Source: Rouxiella badensis
GTDB taxonomy: Bacteria; Pseudomonadota; Gammaproteobacteria; Enterobacterales; Enterobacteriaceae
Direction: 5' to 3'
Length of the DNA: 64,000 bases
NCBI GenBank assembly: GCA_026967495.1
Contig: CP114060.1
Location: 620,001 to 684,000, forward strand
Part shown: piece after piece, positions 39,129 to 48,987 of the stretch
Layout: each line of letters opens with the position of its first letter
How positions within the stretch are numbered: position 1 is the first letter of the stretch
Translations under genes and position numbers: made by a program
Notes under the pieces: model-generated
What the model saw: only the letters and a program-made list of their open reading frames with translations
Told to the model about the DNA's origin: nothing
Database searches by the model: none

Positions 39129-39162
39129 AAAAAAAACCCCCGGACCTTTCGGTGCGGGGGTT
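39129..39162 (-). terminator. ilvGMEDA attenuator
   Basis: On the minus strand, AACCCCCGCACC-GAAA-GGTCCGGGGGTT with one C-C mismatch is followed by eight T. It lies between the ilvL stop and ilvG and is the terminator arm of the leader-peptide attenuator. Confidence 0.93.
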
Positions 39163-39182
39163 CTTTTCAGCTTCAGGCTTGT

Positions 39183-39284
39183 TTAGTAAGCCTTTCTTCG
39201 TCCAAGTGCAGCCCCGCACGGTGGGATAATAATCACCACCACACGAATTACGACTAGGCTTAGCACGAGGACGAGAGCTTTCAT
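39183..39284 (-). CDS. ilvL: ilvGMEDA leader peptide
   Basis: A 33-codon leader whose translation senses charged branched-chain tRNAs. It starts MKALVLVLSLVVIRVVVIII and ends PPCGAALGRRKAY; 16 of 33 residues are Leu, Val or Ile, clustered so that ribosome stalling would favour the antiterminator. It is very close to the 32-residue E. coli peptide. The attenuator lies 21 bases after its stop. Confidence 0.96.
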   Translation of the reverse strand: MKALVLVLSLVVIRVVVIIIPPCGAALGRRKAY

Positions 39285-39327
39285 TTTTTGGGTTCTTAAA
39301 TTCTTCTTACGAACGATTGCCTACAGA

Positions 39328-39355
39328 GTTATCACAGTTATAAGTTCAATGACAA
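39328..39355 (-). promoter_or_regulatory. Promoter of the ilvLGMEDA operon
   Basis: The minus strand reads TTGTCA, 16 bp, GATAAC, about 44 bp before the ilvL start. It lies immediately after the MFS transporter gene, with no terminator visible between them. Confidence 0.55.
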
Positions 39356-39416
39356 CACTTTTCTTTCGTTACCATCTCAGGTTTCTGTACAAAAAATCAC
39401 AAAAAACTCAGGGTTA

Positions 39417-40655
39417 TCAGGCTCTGGAGCCGACATCTGAGGCTTTAGCATTTGATGCTGCATTTATAACCTTGCCCTGAGTATCGCGCCCGAAGAACAC
39501 TAGTACCGAAATAACTATTGCCACGGTTCCGGCGACCATCGCCATCGCTAATCCGTAATTGTGACCATGACTTTCTGCGATGTAAGCCTGAAGCGTAGCG
39601 TTGACCGAGGCAATCAGATTACCCAATTGGTAAACAAAACCTGGCAGCACGGCGCGCGTATTGGCCGGCACCAGCTCGGTCAAGTAGGTCGGGATAACGC
39701 CCCAGGCACCCTGCACCATAAACTGCATCAGGAATGCGCCGATGCCCAGAGTCCAGGAGCCGCCCGCGAAGGCCCACAGCGGCAACACCGGAAGCGACAG
39801 CAGCGCCGCGATGATAATGGCTTTTTTACGGCCAATACGCTCGGACAGCGTACCGAAAGTCACCCCACCGATAATCGACGCGATGTTGTAGCAGATAGCA
39901 ATAATACTCACCGTGTGCGCATCAAAGCCATGCTGGACCTTGAGGAAGGTCGGATAGAGATCCTGAGTGCCGTGGCTGAAGAAGTTAAACGCCGCCATCA
40001 GCACCACCAGGTAAACGCAGAGTTTCCAGTGGGACTTTAACACCGGCAATAACGCCGTGCTTTCATGACGCTCGCGCGCCGCCAACCAGACCGGCGACTC
40101 CTGAACTTTGAAGTAAATAAACGGCAGCAGCAGCACCGGCACCGCGCCGATGACGAACATACCGCGCCAGCCGACTACGCTGTAAAGCAAGCCATAGACC
40201 ACGCCTGCCAGCAGGTAACCGAACGGATAACCGGCCTGAAAAATACCTGACATTAGACCGCGCGAACGGTCAGGAATGGTTTCCATCGCCAGTGACGATG
40301 CAACACCCCAGACTCCGCCCATCGCCACGCCGTAAATCACCCTGAGGATCAGGAAAACGGTCAGTGAAGGGGCCGCCGCAGTGCACAGCTCGAAGAATGA
40401 GAAAAACAGGATGTTAACCATCAGGACCGGTTTGCGGCCAAACTTCTCCGCTGCGCGACCAAACAGCAATGCGCCGATCGGCCTCACCGCCAGCGTTAAC
40501 AAAATAGCTAAAGTAACGTCTTTTATATCAACGTGATATGAGGTTGCGATATCGCTTAATAAGAAGACCAGTAGGAAGAAGTCAAAGGCGTCGAGTGTCC
40601 AGCTAAGAAAGCTGGCGATGGCGACATTGCGTTGTCGGGAAGTCCAACCAAACAT
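39417..40655 (-). CDS. MFS transporter, sialate/carboxylate:proton symporter (SHS) type
   Basis: A 412-residue inner-membrane carrier with twelve hydrophobic helices. The family look is WTLDAFDFFLLVFLLSDIA in helix 1, RPIGALLFGRAAEKFGRKPVLM (the MFS loop 2-3 motif) and ESPVWLAARERHE in the central loop. The closest characterised relatives I recall are NanT/YjhB-like sialate and Jen1-like lactate symporters, so an organic acid or acidic sugar is the likely substrate; which one cannot be told. It is not in K-12 at this place. A GAATA-type palindrome overlaps its ribosome site. It lies upstream of and on the same strand as ilvL. Confidence 0.8.
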   Translation of the reverse strand: MFGWTSRQRNVAIASFLSWTLDAFDFFLLVFLLSDIATSYHVDIKDVTLAILLTLAVRPIGALLFGRAAEKFGRKPVLMVNILFFSFFELCTAAAPSLTVFLILRVIYGVAMGGVWGVASSLAMETIPDRSRGLMSGIFQAGYPFGYLLAGVVYGLLYSVVGWRGMFVIGAVPVLLLPFIYFKVQESPVWLAARERHESTALLPVLKSHWKLCVYLVVLMAAFNFFSHGTQDLYPTFLKVQHGFDAHTVSIIAICYNIASIIGGVTFGTLSERIGRKKAIIIAALLSLPVLPLWAFAGGSWTLGIGAFLMQFMVQGAWGVIPTYLTELVPANTRAVLPGFVYQLGNLIASVNATLQAYIAESHGHNYGLAMAMVAGTVAIVISVLVFFGRDTQGKVINAASNAKASDVGSRA

Positions 40656-40973
40656 GTGATTTACCTTATTCGAATAGGTAGGGGGAAGCTGCTACAGAGA
40701 AGATGTATTTGTTTATTTATTGTTAAATACACATGTTTAATTAATACACGGCGGCCAAATTACCAGCAAGATCATTAGCCAGCTAATGTGTATCCAAAAA
40801 AGACCGAGTGTTAATGAGTGTTTCTACACGTTTGGAGACGCTTCCCAGGCAAGATGTCGTGTGACGTTGGTTGCAGAAAAAGATTGCGGCAGATGATAGT
40901 AAACAAGGGGTTGCCGATACCATAAAACATCAGGCTTACGATAATGGCTTTTTGAAGTTCACAGGGAGGCCGC
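40656..40973. other. Intergenic region between the MFS gene and comM
   Basis: This 318-bp divergent gap contains TATTCGAATA, a perfect 10-bp palindrome at 40667-40676 that overlaps the AAGG ribosome site of the MFS gene and could be a repressor site. AT-rich text with repeated TACAC/GTGTA words follows (40725-40795). GGGAGG at about 40964-40969 is the comM ribosome site. I see no RNA gene or reading frame worth calling. Confidence 0.5.
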
Positions 40974-42538
40974 ATGTCGCTCTCGGTAGTCAATACTCGC
41001 GCCTCGCTGGGCGTGGTTGCCCCTCGCGTCTCGATCGAGGTTCATATTAGCAACGGATTGCCCGCGCTAACGCTGGTCGGACTGCCCGAAACCACGGTCA
41101 AAGAGGCCCGAGATCGGGTGCGCAGTGCGCTCATCAACTGCGGGTTTACCTTTCCGCCCAAACGTATCACGGTGAATCTTGCACCGGCAGATTTACCCAA
41201 AGAGGGCGGCCGCTATGACCTTCCTATCGCATTAGCGATTCTCGCGGCCTCTGAGCAACTCACTACCGACAGGCTGGGAGAATATGAGTTTATTGGCGAG
41301 TTAGGGCTTTCTGGTGCGTTACGTGGCGTTAATGGCGCTATTCCGTCGGCTATCGCGGCCCAACGTGAGGGAAGACGGCTGATTTTACCCGTGGATAACC
41401 AACGTGAGATGACGCTGCTGGCGCAAAATACCGTGTGGGTCGCCGACCACCTACTGCAGGTTTGTGCCTTTCTACAGGGCGAAGGGGAGCTTCAGGAGGT
41501 CGAAAGAGCCGCGGAGCTGCTGCCAGAACCTCCAAGCGGTGACTTGAGCGATATCATCGGTCAGGAGCAGTCAAAACGCGCCCTGGAAATTGCCGCCGCA
41601 GGCGGGCACAACCTGCTGCTGCTCGGGCCACCCGGTACCGGCAAAACCATGTTGGCGAGCCGTCTGCCGGGTATTCTGCCGCCGCTGACTCAGCAAGAGG
41701 CGCTTGAAACTGCGGCAATAGCCAGTCTGGTCTATTCGCCCGACAAACAAAACGAGGGGCAACCGGGGCCACAGTTGGCCTATCTGCGACAGCGCCCTTT
41801 TCGCGCACCGCACCACAGCATTTCGCTCAATGCGCTGGTCGGCGGCGGCTCTATTCCGCGACCGGGGAGATCTCGCTGGCGCACAACGGCGTGCTATTTC
41901 TTGACGAACTGCCGGAATTCGAGCGCAAGGTGCTTGATGCCCTGCGACAGCCGATGGAGTCGGGAGAAATCACCATTTCCCGCACTCGGGCCAAGGTCGA
42001 CTTTCCGGCGAGGATGCAGCTTATCGCCGCGATGAATCCTAGCCCGACGGGACACTATCAGGGTCAGCATAATCGCACACCGCCGCAGCAGATATTGCGT
42101 TATCTCAGTCGGTTATCCGGCCCCTTTCTTGACCGTTTCGATCTCTCGCTGGAGGTGCCAATGCTGCCACCCGGGCTGCTGAGTCGCCAGCATCAACAGG
42201 TAACGCACATCGCAGAGGAGAGCAGCGAACAGGTCAGAGGGAGAGTGATTGCCGCGCGTGAAATTCAGTTAAGTCGAGCAGGCAAACTCAATGCCCACTT
42301 AAGCAGCCGTGAAGTTCAGCAATTTTGTAAATTGAGCCGTGAAGATGCGGAGTTTTTGGAAAGTGTGTTACAAAAGCTGGGACTGTCGGTCAGGGCGTGG
42401 CATCGCATTCTGAAAGTGGCAAGGACTCTGGCAGATCTTAATCACCAGTCGACTATCGAAAAAGCACATATTTCTGAAGCATTAAGCTATCGTTGTATGG
42501 ATCGACTATTGTTAACATTGCATAAAAATCTGGCATAA
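40974..42538 (+). CDS. comM: AAA+ helicase-like protein ComM/YifB; frameshifted
   Basis: Mg-chelatase-like AAA+ ATPase; the Vibrio cholerae homologue ComM is a branch-migration helicase for natural transformation, and YifB is its enterobacterial form. An N-terminal Lon-like ChlI domain (EVHISNGLPALTLVGLPETTVKEARDRV) precedes Walker A GPPGTGKT (218-225) and FRAPHHSISLNALVGGG. One G is missing from the run 41874-41877 between SIPRPG and ISLAHNGVLFLDELPEF (Walker B). Restored, the protein has 521 residues. It starts MSLSVVNTRASLG after GGGAGG. Confidence 0.92.
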
Positions 42539-42541
42539 AAA

Positions 42542-42563
42542 AACGGGGACAAGCCCCGTTTTG
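42542..42563. terminator. Bidirectional terminator between comM and maoP
   Basis: AACGGGG-ACAAG-CCCCGTT forms a 7-bp stem flanked by A and T runs, so it can end both convergent genes. Confidence 0.88.
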
Positions 42564-42902
42564 TTAATCGTCGCTGTCGGTGTAATCTTCCACCGCGTCA
42601 GCCTGCGGTTTTCCGCCTGACAACGTATGGAATTTCTTCGGGCGACGGGTGCGAATAATATATTTATTCCACACTTTCTCAGCGTCAGTTGCTGGCTCGC
42701 GGGTACCGCGGCAAACATCCAGAAACAGCTTTTCTTCTTCGGTTACCGGTTCGCGTTTTCCCAGGTCCAGCTCGTTGAAAGCATAGCCGTAACGTTCTAG
42801 CAATTGCGCTTCTTTAATGGTGAAATCGCCATGCCGGGAGAACCCGCGAGGGTAATGTTTATTGTCAAAAAAACGATTTGTCGTGGTGAAGCTTTCCGCC
42901 AT
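42564..42902 (-). CDS. maoP: Macrodomain Ori organisation protein MaoP
   Basis: DUF413 protein (YifE) that in E. coli, with a nearby 17-bp DNA site maoS, shapes the Ori macrodomain. From ATG at 42902 the product has 112 residues, the E. coli length: MAESFTTTNRFFDNKHYPRG, DFTIKEAQLLERYGYAFNELDLGKREPVT and an HTLSGGKPQ...YTDSDD end. An upstream extension of the frame lacks family similarity. It is divergent from hdfR. I cannot place maoS from memory, but it should lie close by. Confidence 0.96.
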   Translation of the reverse strand: MAESFTTTNRFFDNKHYPRGFSRHGDFTIKEAQLLERYGYAFNELDLGKREPVTEEEKLFLDVCRGTREPATDAEKVWNKYIIRTRRPKKFHTLSGGKPQADAVEDYTDSDD

Positions 42903-43020
42903 CTGACACGCTCCTAATTCATTCATGGTCGTGCTGTTATGGCGCGGAGTATTAGATAGGCTTGACAATCTGTAAAACAAAACATTTAAATCTTAACGAC
43001 AAAAAATTTTGGAGATGGTA

Positions 43021-43847
43021 GTGGACACGGAATTACTGAAAACCTTTTTGGAGGTCAGTAGAACTCGTCACTTTGGTCGGGCGGCTGAATCTCTGTATTT
43101 GACCCAGTCGGCGGTGAGCTTTCGCATACGCCAGTTAGAGACTCAGCTCGGGGCAAATTTATTCACTCGCCACAGAAACAACATACGTTTAACGCCCGCA
43201 GGAGAGCGTCTGCTGCCCTACGCAGAAAACCTGATGTCGACGTGGCAATTGGCAAAAAAGAGGTTGTGCGCTCTTTACAGCACACTGAACTGTCAATTGG
43301 GGCGACAGCGTCACTTTGGGAGTCCTATTTAACACCGTGGCTGCAGGCGTTATATCAGCAGCGTGAATCATTGCGCCTCGAGGCAAGGGTCGCACTGCGC
43401 CAGTCGCTGGTAAAACAGCTGCATGAAAGACAGCTCGATTTACTCATTACCACCGAACCCCCAAAGATGGACGAACTGTCTAGCCAGCTGCTGGGTAATT
43501 TTTCGTTACGTCTTTTTTGCGCCAATAAACACGATAAAACTGCGCAGGGGGCGTACATCAGGCTGGAATGGGGCGCAGACTTTCCACAGCAAGAAAGCAG
43601 AATGCAGGCAAACGAGCAGGAACCGGTGTTAACGACCACCTCGGCGCATCTAACGCGTCAGCTGCTGGAGACCACCGGCGGATGCGCCTTCCTCCCAGGC
43701 CACTGGGAGAAAGACTATCCACAGTTGACGGTTTATCCCGACGTACCGCCGGTAATAAGGCCGCTGTATGCCGTATGGCTGCAAAACAGCGACCAGCAGG
43801 TGCTCATCAGACAACTGCTTAAAATACCGATGGATACTCAATATTAA
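43021..43847 (+). CDS. hdfR: LysR-type regulator HdfR; frameshifted
   Basis: Represses the flagellar master operon flhDC in E. coli. The GTG start at 43021 (VDTELLKTFLEVSRTRHFGRAA) has GGAG six bases upstream. The DNA-binding part YLTQSAVSFRIRQLETQLGANLFTRHR is nearly identical to E. coli. One A is missing from the run 43254-43259, after STWQLAKK; the next frame resumes VVRSLQHTELSIGATASLWES. Restored length is 275 residues (E. coli 279). The break falls just after the helix-turn-helix region. Confidence 0.92.
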
Positions 43848-43864
43848 GGCATTTTCGGCGACGA

Positions 43865-44851
43865 TCACGTCGTTTTAAGCTGCGGATGGCGGGCTCGCCG
43901 TGTGGTCCAATAAGAGCCCATTCCTTTTTGCAGCGCGATGAAGATAAACAGCAAAATCCCCATAACGATTTTGGTCCACCACGAGCTTAGCGTCCCGTCG
44001 AAGGTGATATAGGTCTGAATCAGACCCTGAATCATCACCCCGAACAGGCTACCCAGCACGGTGCCTACGCCCCCACTCAAAAGCGTTCCGCCAATCACCA
44101 CGGCGGCAATGGCGTCCAGTTCCACGCCGCTCGCGGCCAGCGCATAGCCCGCCGAGGTATAGAGCGAGAAAATAATCCCCGACAGGACGGCCAGCGTGCT
44201 CGAGAGCGTGTAGATAGCAATGATGGTCTTTCTGACAGGGACGCCCATCAGGCCGGCCGAGTGGATGTTGCCGCCTATCGCATAGACGTTATTACCAAAG
44301 CGTGTTCTGTGCGCGAGGATAATCCCGACGGCCACCACGCAGAGCATCACCAGTGCCAGCAGGGTAAACCGCCCGCCTCCTGGGACTTTCCAGGCATAGT
44401 TAGCAAGGGTGGCGTAAAGCGGGTGATTAATCGGCAACGACTCCTCTGACAGGATAAAGCTCATACCGCGTACGAAGAACATGCCCGCCAGCGTAATAAT
44501 AAACGCCGGGAGTTTTAGGGTGTCGATTATCCAGCCCATCAGTGCACCAAAGAACGCCCCCATGACCAACACGATAGCAAAGGCCAGATAAGGCGGCACC
44601 CCGTAGTCACCAATCAGCTTTGCCAGCGCGACGCCGGTAAAGGCGATAACTGAGCCTACCGAGAGATCGATACCGCCGGACAGAATCACGAAGGTCATAC
44701 CCACCGCAACAATACCGAGAAACGCATTATCCGTCAGCAGATCGCAAATCACGCGGGTAGACGCGAAGCCGGGGAACTGGGTAAAACAGTATGCGTACCC
44801 TGCAATAAAAACCAGAACGGTTATCAACAGCGGGAGATTACGCTTGAGCAT
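43865..44851 (-). CDS. yjfF: Galactofuranose ABC importer, permease YjfF
   Basis: Inner-membrane permease, one of two in a CUT2 (ribose-type) importer. The 328-residue product begins MLKRNLPLLITVLVFIAGY and contains FVILSGGIDLSVGSVIAFTGV, LKLPAFIITLAGMFF and VELDAIAAVVIGGTLLSGGVGTV, as in E. coli YjfF. It overlaps the ytfT stop by one base. Last gene of ytfQRT-yjfF; hdfR converges on it. Confidence 0.94.
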   Translation of the reverse strand: MLKRNLPLLITVLVFIAGYAYCFTQFPGFASTRVICDLLTDNAFLGIVAVGMTFVILSGGIDLSVGSVIAFTGVALAKLIGDYGVPPYLAFAIVLVMGAFFGALMGWIIDTLKLPAFIITLAGMFFVRGMSFILSEESLPINHPLYATLANYAWKVPGGGRFTLLALVMLCVVAVGIILAHRTRFGNNVYAIGGNIHSAGLMGVPVRKTIIAIYTLSSTLAVLSGIIFSLYTSAGYALAASGVELDAIAAVVIGGTLLSGGVGTVLGSLFGVMIQGLIQTYITFDGTLSSWWTKIVMGILLFIFIALQKGMGSYWTTRRARHPQLKTT

Positions 44852-45870
44852 TATTCCTTCCTCCTAAACACACTGCTGAGAGATACGCGAGGGGACTGCA
44901 CGACCAGCACGGCTAACACCACGATCGCCTTAAGTACCAGATTGAACTCAGGTTTAAACCCGGAGAGGAGGATGCCAGTATTCATTCCCTGAATGATCAG
45001 CGCGCCAACCAGAGAGAGCAGCAGATTAAAACGCCCGCCGAGCAGCGAACCGCCACCGATAACCACGGCCAGAATGGCGTCCAGCTCCAGCCACAGGCCA
45101 GCGTTATTAGCATCGGCCCCGCGAATATCTGCCGTCACAATCACTCCCGCGACCGCAGCGCATATCCCACAAATGACATAGACCGCAATCAGCACCAGAC
45201 GCGCATTGACGCCCGCATTATAAGAAGAGCGGAGGTTGATACCCACCGACTCGATAAACAGCCCGAGTGCGGTTTTACGCGTTAATAACCACAGCAAAAT
45301 CAACATCACAGCAGCAATGATCACCGGCATTGGCAGCGTAAACAGCGATCCACTCCCGAACTGCGACAGGCCGTTATTCTCAAAGGTGACTATCTGCCCC
45401 TCAGTGATAAGCTGGGCAATTCCGCGACCGGCAACCATAAGCATTAGCGTTGCCACGATCGGCTGTATCTGTAAAACCGCCACCAGGAAGCCGTTCCACA
45501 GTCCACAGGCGGCGCCCACCGCGACGGCAGCCAGCAAAACAACCAGCAACGGATATCCTTGTACCGTCATGGTAGCGGCCGTCGCCCCGGCAATCGCCAT
45601 CACCGCCCCAACAGACAGGTCAATGCCACCGGTCGCGATGACCAGCGTCATACCGAGTGCAAAAATGGCGACCGGTGCGCCACGGTTAAAAATATCGACC
45701 AGGCTGCCAAACAGTCGACCATCCTGTAGGTGAATGTTGAAAAAACCGGGTGCGACGAGGCTATCAATCACCAGGATAGCCAGAAATGCCCCGACCTGTA
45801 TTGACCCCTTGGGAAATACCCAGCGGACCTTGCGCGGCCTTCCCGTCATCGGCAGACTCCTGTTCGTCAT
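44851..45870 (-). CDS. ytfT: Galactofuranose ABC importer, permease YtfT
   Basis: Second CUT2 permease, 339 residues, with FALGMTLVIATGGIDLSVGAVMAIAGATAA, IQPIVATLMLMVAGRGIAQLI and ELDAILAVVIGGGSLLGGRFN. It is paired with YjfF to form the channel. It follows ytfR by 10 bp. The frame is intact. Confidence 0.94.
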   Translation of the reverse strand: MTNRSLPMTGRPRKVRWVFPKGSIQVGAFLAILVIDSLVAPGFFNIHLQDGRLFGSLVDIFNRGAPVAIFALGMTLVIATGGIDLSVGAVMAIAGATAATMTVQGYPLLVVLLAAVAVGAACGLWNGFLVAVLQIQPIVATLMLMVAGRGIAQLITEGQIVTFENNGLSQFGSGSLFTLPMPVIIAAVMLILLWLLTRKTALGLFIESVGINLRSSYNAGVNARLVLIAVYVICGICAAVAGVIVTADIRGADANNAGLWLELDAILAVVIGGGSLLGGRFNLLLSLVGALIIQGMNTGILLSGFKPEFNLVLKAIVVLAVLVVQSPRVSLSSVFRRKE

Positions 45871-45880
45871 GGAAATCCCC

Positions 45881-47388
45881 TTATTGGACCGCGATCGCGG
45901 TCATAATGGCTGGAACCGAAATCTGATCCTGCTCGATTTGCGTAATATGGCGTCTGTCACGCAGCACCACTATCCTGTCGGCATAACCCGCCAGCTCTTC
46001 AAGTTCCGAAGAGATGACCAGCAGCGCCAGCCCTTCGTCACACAGCTGCTCAATCAGACGAATAATTTCGGCGTGTGCACCGACATCAATACCGCGTGTC
46101 GGCTCATCCAGGATCAGGAAACGCGGCTGCGTCGCTAACCAGCGTGAAAGCAGGACCTTTTGCTGATTTCCACCGGACAGGTATTGGATTTCCTGTTCGG
46201 CGCTCGGCGTACGGATGCCCAGCAGCTTGATAAACTTCTCGGCAATCTGGTTCTGTTCCTTCATTGACAACGGACGAAGCCAGCCGCGCTGTGCCTGCAA
46301 AGCCAGAATGATATTTTCGCGTACCGTGGCCGCGCCGATAATGCCGTCCGTTTTGCGATCTTCAGGGCAATAGCCAAATCCCAGTTTCGCCGCCTTGCGC
46401 GGAGTACGAATCGTCACGGGCTTTCCGCTCACCGTCGCAGTGCCGGTGTCGTGACTCTTGATGCCGAAGATAAGCTGCGCCGTCTCGGTACGCCCTGAAC
46501 CCAGAAGCCCGGCAAGACCGACTATCTCACCGCGTTTGACGTTGAGGTCAAAATTCTCGACCAATCCACGTCGGCCATAATTTTTAAAATCAACCAGAGG
46601 ATCGCCGGTCACGGCACGATGTTCGCCGCGCTTGAGCAGCGCTTCGTCAAAGCTGTGCCCCAGCATCATGGGCACCAGCTCGATGCGCGGCAGATTACGC
46701 GTTTCCGAGGTTCCAACCAGCTTGCCGTTACGTAATACGGTAATGCGATCGCTGATGCGATAAACCTGGTCGAGGAAGTGAGTGACAAACACCATACCCA
46801 TACCTTTGTCGCGCAGCTGCATCAGAATATCGAGCAGCATGTTGACCTCTTTGGCATCAAGGCTGGCGGTGGGACTTCATCAAGGATTAGGACCTGGGCA
46901 GAAAGATCGACCGCCCGTGCAATGGCGACAATCTGCTGAATGGCAATGGAATAGTTTGCAAGTGGCTGGCTAACGTCGAGATTAAGGCCATAGCCGGTAA
47001 GCAGTACCTGGGCCTGTTTATCCATCTGGCGCTGATTTACCAGCCCAAAACGGGTAGGTTCTCGGCCAATGAACAGATTGGCGGCCACCGAGATATTCGG
47101 CAGCAGGTTCACTTCCTGATAGACGGTGCCAATGCCCAGCGCTTGAGCATGCGCGGTATTGGTGGCTTCAATCGGCTCACCGTTTAGCAGCACGGTACCC
47201 GCTGAGCGTTTATAAACACCGGTCAACGCCTTGATAAGCGTTGATTTTCCTGCGCCGTTTTCTCCTAATAATGCAACAATTTCGCCGCGATTGAGCGTGA
47301 AATCGACTTTTTCCAGCGCCTTCACGCCGGGGAACTCAACGGATAAACCGCGAACGTCGAGTAAGGTTGTTGACTGAAGATTATCCAT
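45881..47388 (-). CDS. ytfR: Galactofuranose ABC importer, duplicated ATPase YtfR; frameshifted
   Basis: Sugar importer ATPase with two ABC domains. The first has GENGAGKST (42-50) and a Q-loop YQEVNLLPN; the second has LAGLLGSGRTETAQLIFG and LSGGNQQKVLLSRWLATQPRFLILDEPTRGIDVGA. The frame breaks in the Walker B of the first domain at 46871-46876: the text reads LILDEVPPP where LILDEPTASLD is expected. Removing two bases gives 501 residues (E. coli 500). This indel is not in a homopolymer, so real damage is less easy to exclude here. Confidence 0.88.
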
Positions 47389-47445
47389 GAGACTCTCTAC
47401 CCCGACTGCATGCGCACGATAACGGCTGGATGGGCAAAATGGGAT

Positions 47446-47479
47446 GATAAAACCGGCTCCGTGCTAAGTCAGAGCCGGT
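47446..47479 (-). terminator. Hairpin between ytfQ and ytfR
   Basis: On the minus strand ACCGGCTC/GAGCCGGT forms an 8-bp stem with a 12-base loop and ends in TTTTATC. It may end part of the transcripts or protect the ytfQ mRNA 3' end, giving more binding protein than transporter, as is usual for such operons. Confidence 0.65.
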
Positions 47480-47487
47480 ACACAGGC

Positions 47488-48443
47488 TTAGTAGCCCATG
47501 TCTTTTTTCATGTCATACTCTTTCTGGGCCATGTCTGGCAGCACGAGCGTGGACTGGGTCTGAATAAACTTCGGAGGCTGAGTACCGTCTTTTTTCATCT
47601 TAATCAGCGCATCGAACGCCGGGCCTGCCATGTTTGGCGTCAGTTCGACCGAAGCGTTAGATTCCCCGTTAAGCATGGCCTTATAGATATCCGGTACGCC
47701 GTCGATTGAGACGACCTTGATCTGCGATCCCGGCTTCAGGCCAGCCTCTTTGATTGCCTGGATGGCTCCAATTGCCATGTCATCGTTATGTGCATACACG
47801 GCGCAGATGTTTTTGCCGTTTTGCTCAGCCTTGATAAAACTCTCCATCACCTGCTTACCCTGACTACGCGTAAAGTCTCCGGACTGCGAGCGGATAATTT
47901 TCACATTTGGCGCTGACGCTATGGCATCGGCAAAACCTTTTTACGATTGAGCGCCACGCTGGCCCCCACCGTGCCCTGTAGCTCAACGACATTACACGGT
48001 TTGCCAGCAACCTCCTTAACCAGCCAATCTCCCGCGACTTTGCCCTCGTGAACGCTGTCAGAGGCTACCGCTGCGGTGTAGAGAGAGGGATCGCTTACCT
48101 CGATAGTGCGGTCAAGCAGGAACACCGGGATCTTCGCCTCTTTTGCCTCTGTCAGCACTGGCGTCCAGCCGGTAGCGACCACGGGGGCGATAAAGATGGC
48201 GTCAACACCCTGCGCGATAAACGAACGTATCGCCTTGATTTGGTTCTCTTGTTTCTGTTGGGCATCCGCAATTTTCAGAGTGATCCCGCGTTTTTGCGCT
48301 TCGAGTTTAGAGACTTTTGTTTCCGCAGAACGCCAGCCCGATTCAGAGCCTATCTGAGAAAAACCCACGACCAAAGGTGCCGCCTGAACGGCTCCACAGA
48401 ATGCCGTTGCGACCGCGGCTGCCAGCAATAAACGTTTATACAT
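47488..48443 (-). CDS. ytfQ: Galactofuranose-binding periplasmic protein YtfQ; frameshifted
   Basis: Periplasmic sugar-binding protein; E. coli YtfQ binds galactofuranose. The start at 48443 is preceded by GAGGAAAT and begins the signal peptide MYKRLLLAAAVATAFCGAVQA, cleaved before APLVVGFSQIG. The body has SESGWRSAETKVSKLEAQKRG, KQENQIKAIRSFIAQGVDAIFIAPVVATGW and YAHNDDMAIGAIQAIKEAG. One base is missing at 47936-47937 (GG for GGG on the coding strand), between LNRKK and FADAI. Restored length is 318 residues, the E. coli length. Confidence 0.93.
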
Positions 48444-48858
48444 TGTTATTTCCTCGCGTGTAGTCTGAGCTACTTTTTGTTGCGTCTTGTAGGGTGCAGC
48501 ATAGATAGAGATACGCCAAAACCGAGTTTTATCGGTGAGCAGAGCCTCTACCCGATGACACTTAGTTTTAGACCATTGCAGGAATGGGGGTTGAGCGCGG
48601 TCACATAGATGATTAACAATCAATTCGTGCATGTATTCAGCTAAAAGATCACAACAATTGGGGAGTAAAAAAGGAGAAATGGCGGGGAAATATGAGGCCA
48701 GAGTGAGCGTTATATGGAAAATAAAGAAAAATCAGGGAATTTTTTAGGCAATAAACGAGAGGTATTTGAGCAGAAAGAGGACTTTTTATAGGTTTTCGAG
48801 CTGTGTTTAGAGGGTTCAAAACGAAAAAAACCCCTCGCTTTCGCGAAGGGTTCTTATA
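48444..48858 (-). other. Promoter region of ytfQRT-yjfF
   Basis: This 415-bp AT-rich stretch lies between tRNA-Trp and ytfQ. A TGTGA-N6-TCAAC word at 48590-48605 (minus strand) is a weak CRP-like site about 150 bp before ytfQ, plausible for a sugar operon. The rrn terminator occupies 48824-48852. I see no clear -35/-10 pair and no reading frame with a ribosome site. Confidence 0.45.
48824..48852 (-). terminator. Terminator of the rRNA-tRNA operon
   Basis: On the minus strand AACCCTTCGC-GAAA-GCGAGGGGTT (10-bp stem, one G-U pair, GNRA-type loop) is followed by a T run, just beyond tRNA-Trp. Confidence 0.93.
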
Positions 48859-48934
48859 TGGCAGGGGCGGAGAGACTCGAACTCGCGACACCCGGTTTTG
48901 GAGACCGGTGCTCTACCAACTGAGCTACGCCCCT
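48859..48934 (-). tRNA. trpT: tRNA-Trp (CCA)
   Basis: A 76-nt tRNA with a CCA anticodon in GGTCTCCAAAACC and encoded CCA end. Last gene of the rRNA operon, as in K-12 rrnC. Confidence 0.98.
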
Positions 48935-48987
48935 AAATCTGCTTACTATTATGCCTGCTAAATTTTAGCAGGCATAATTTAAATTAG

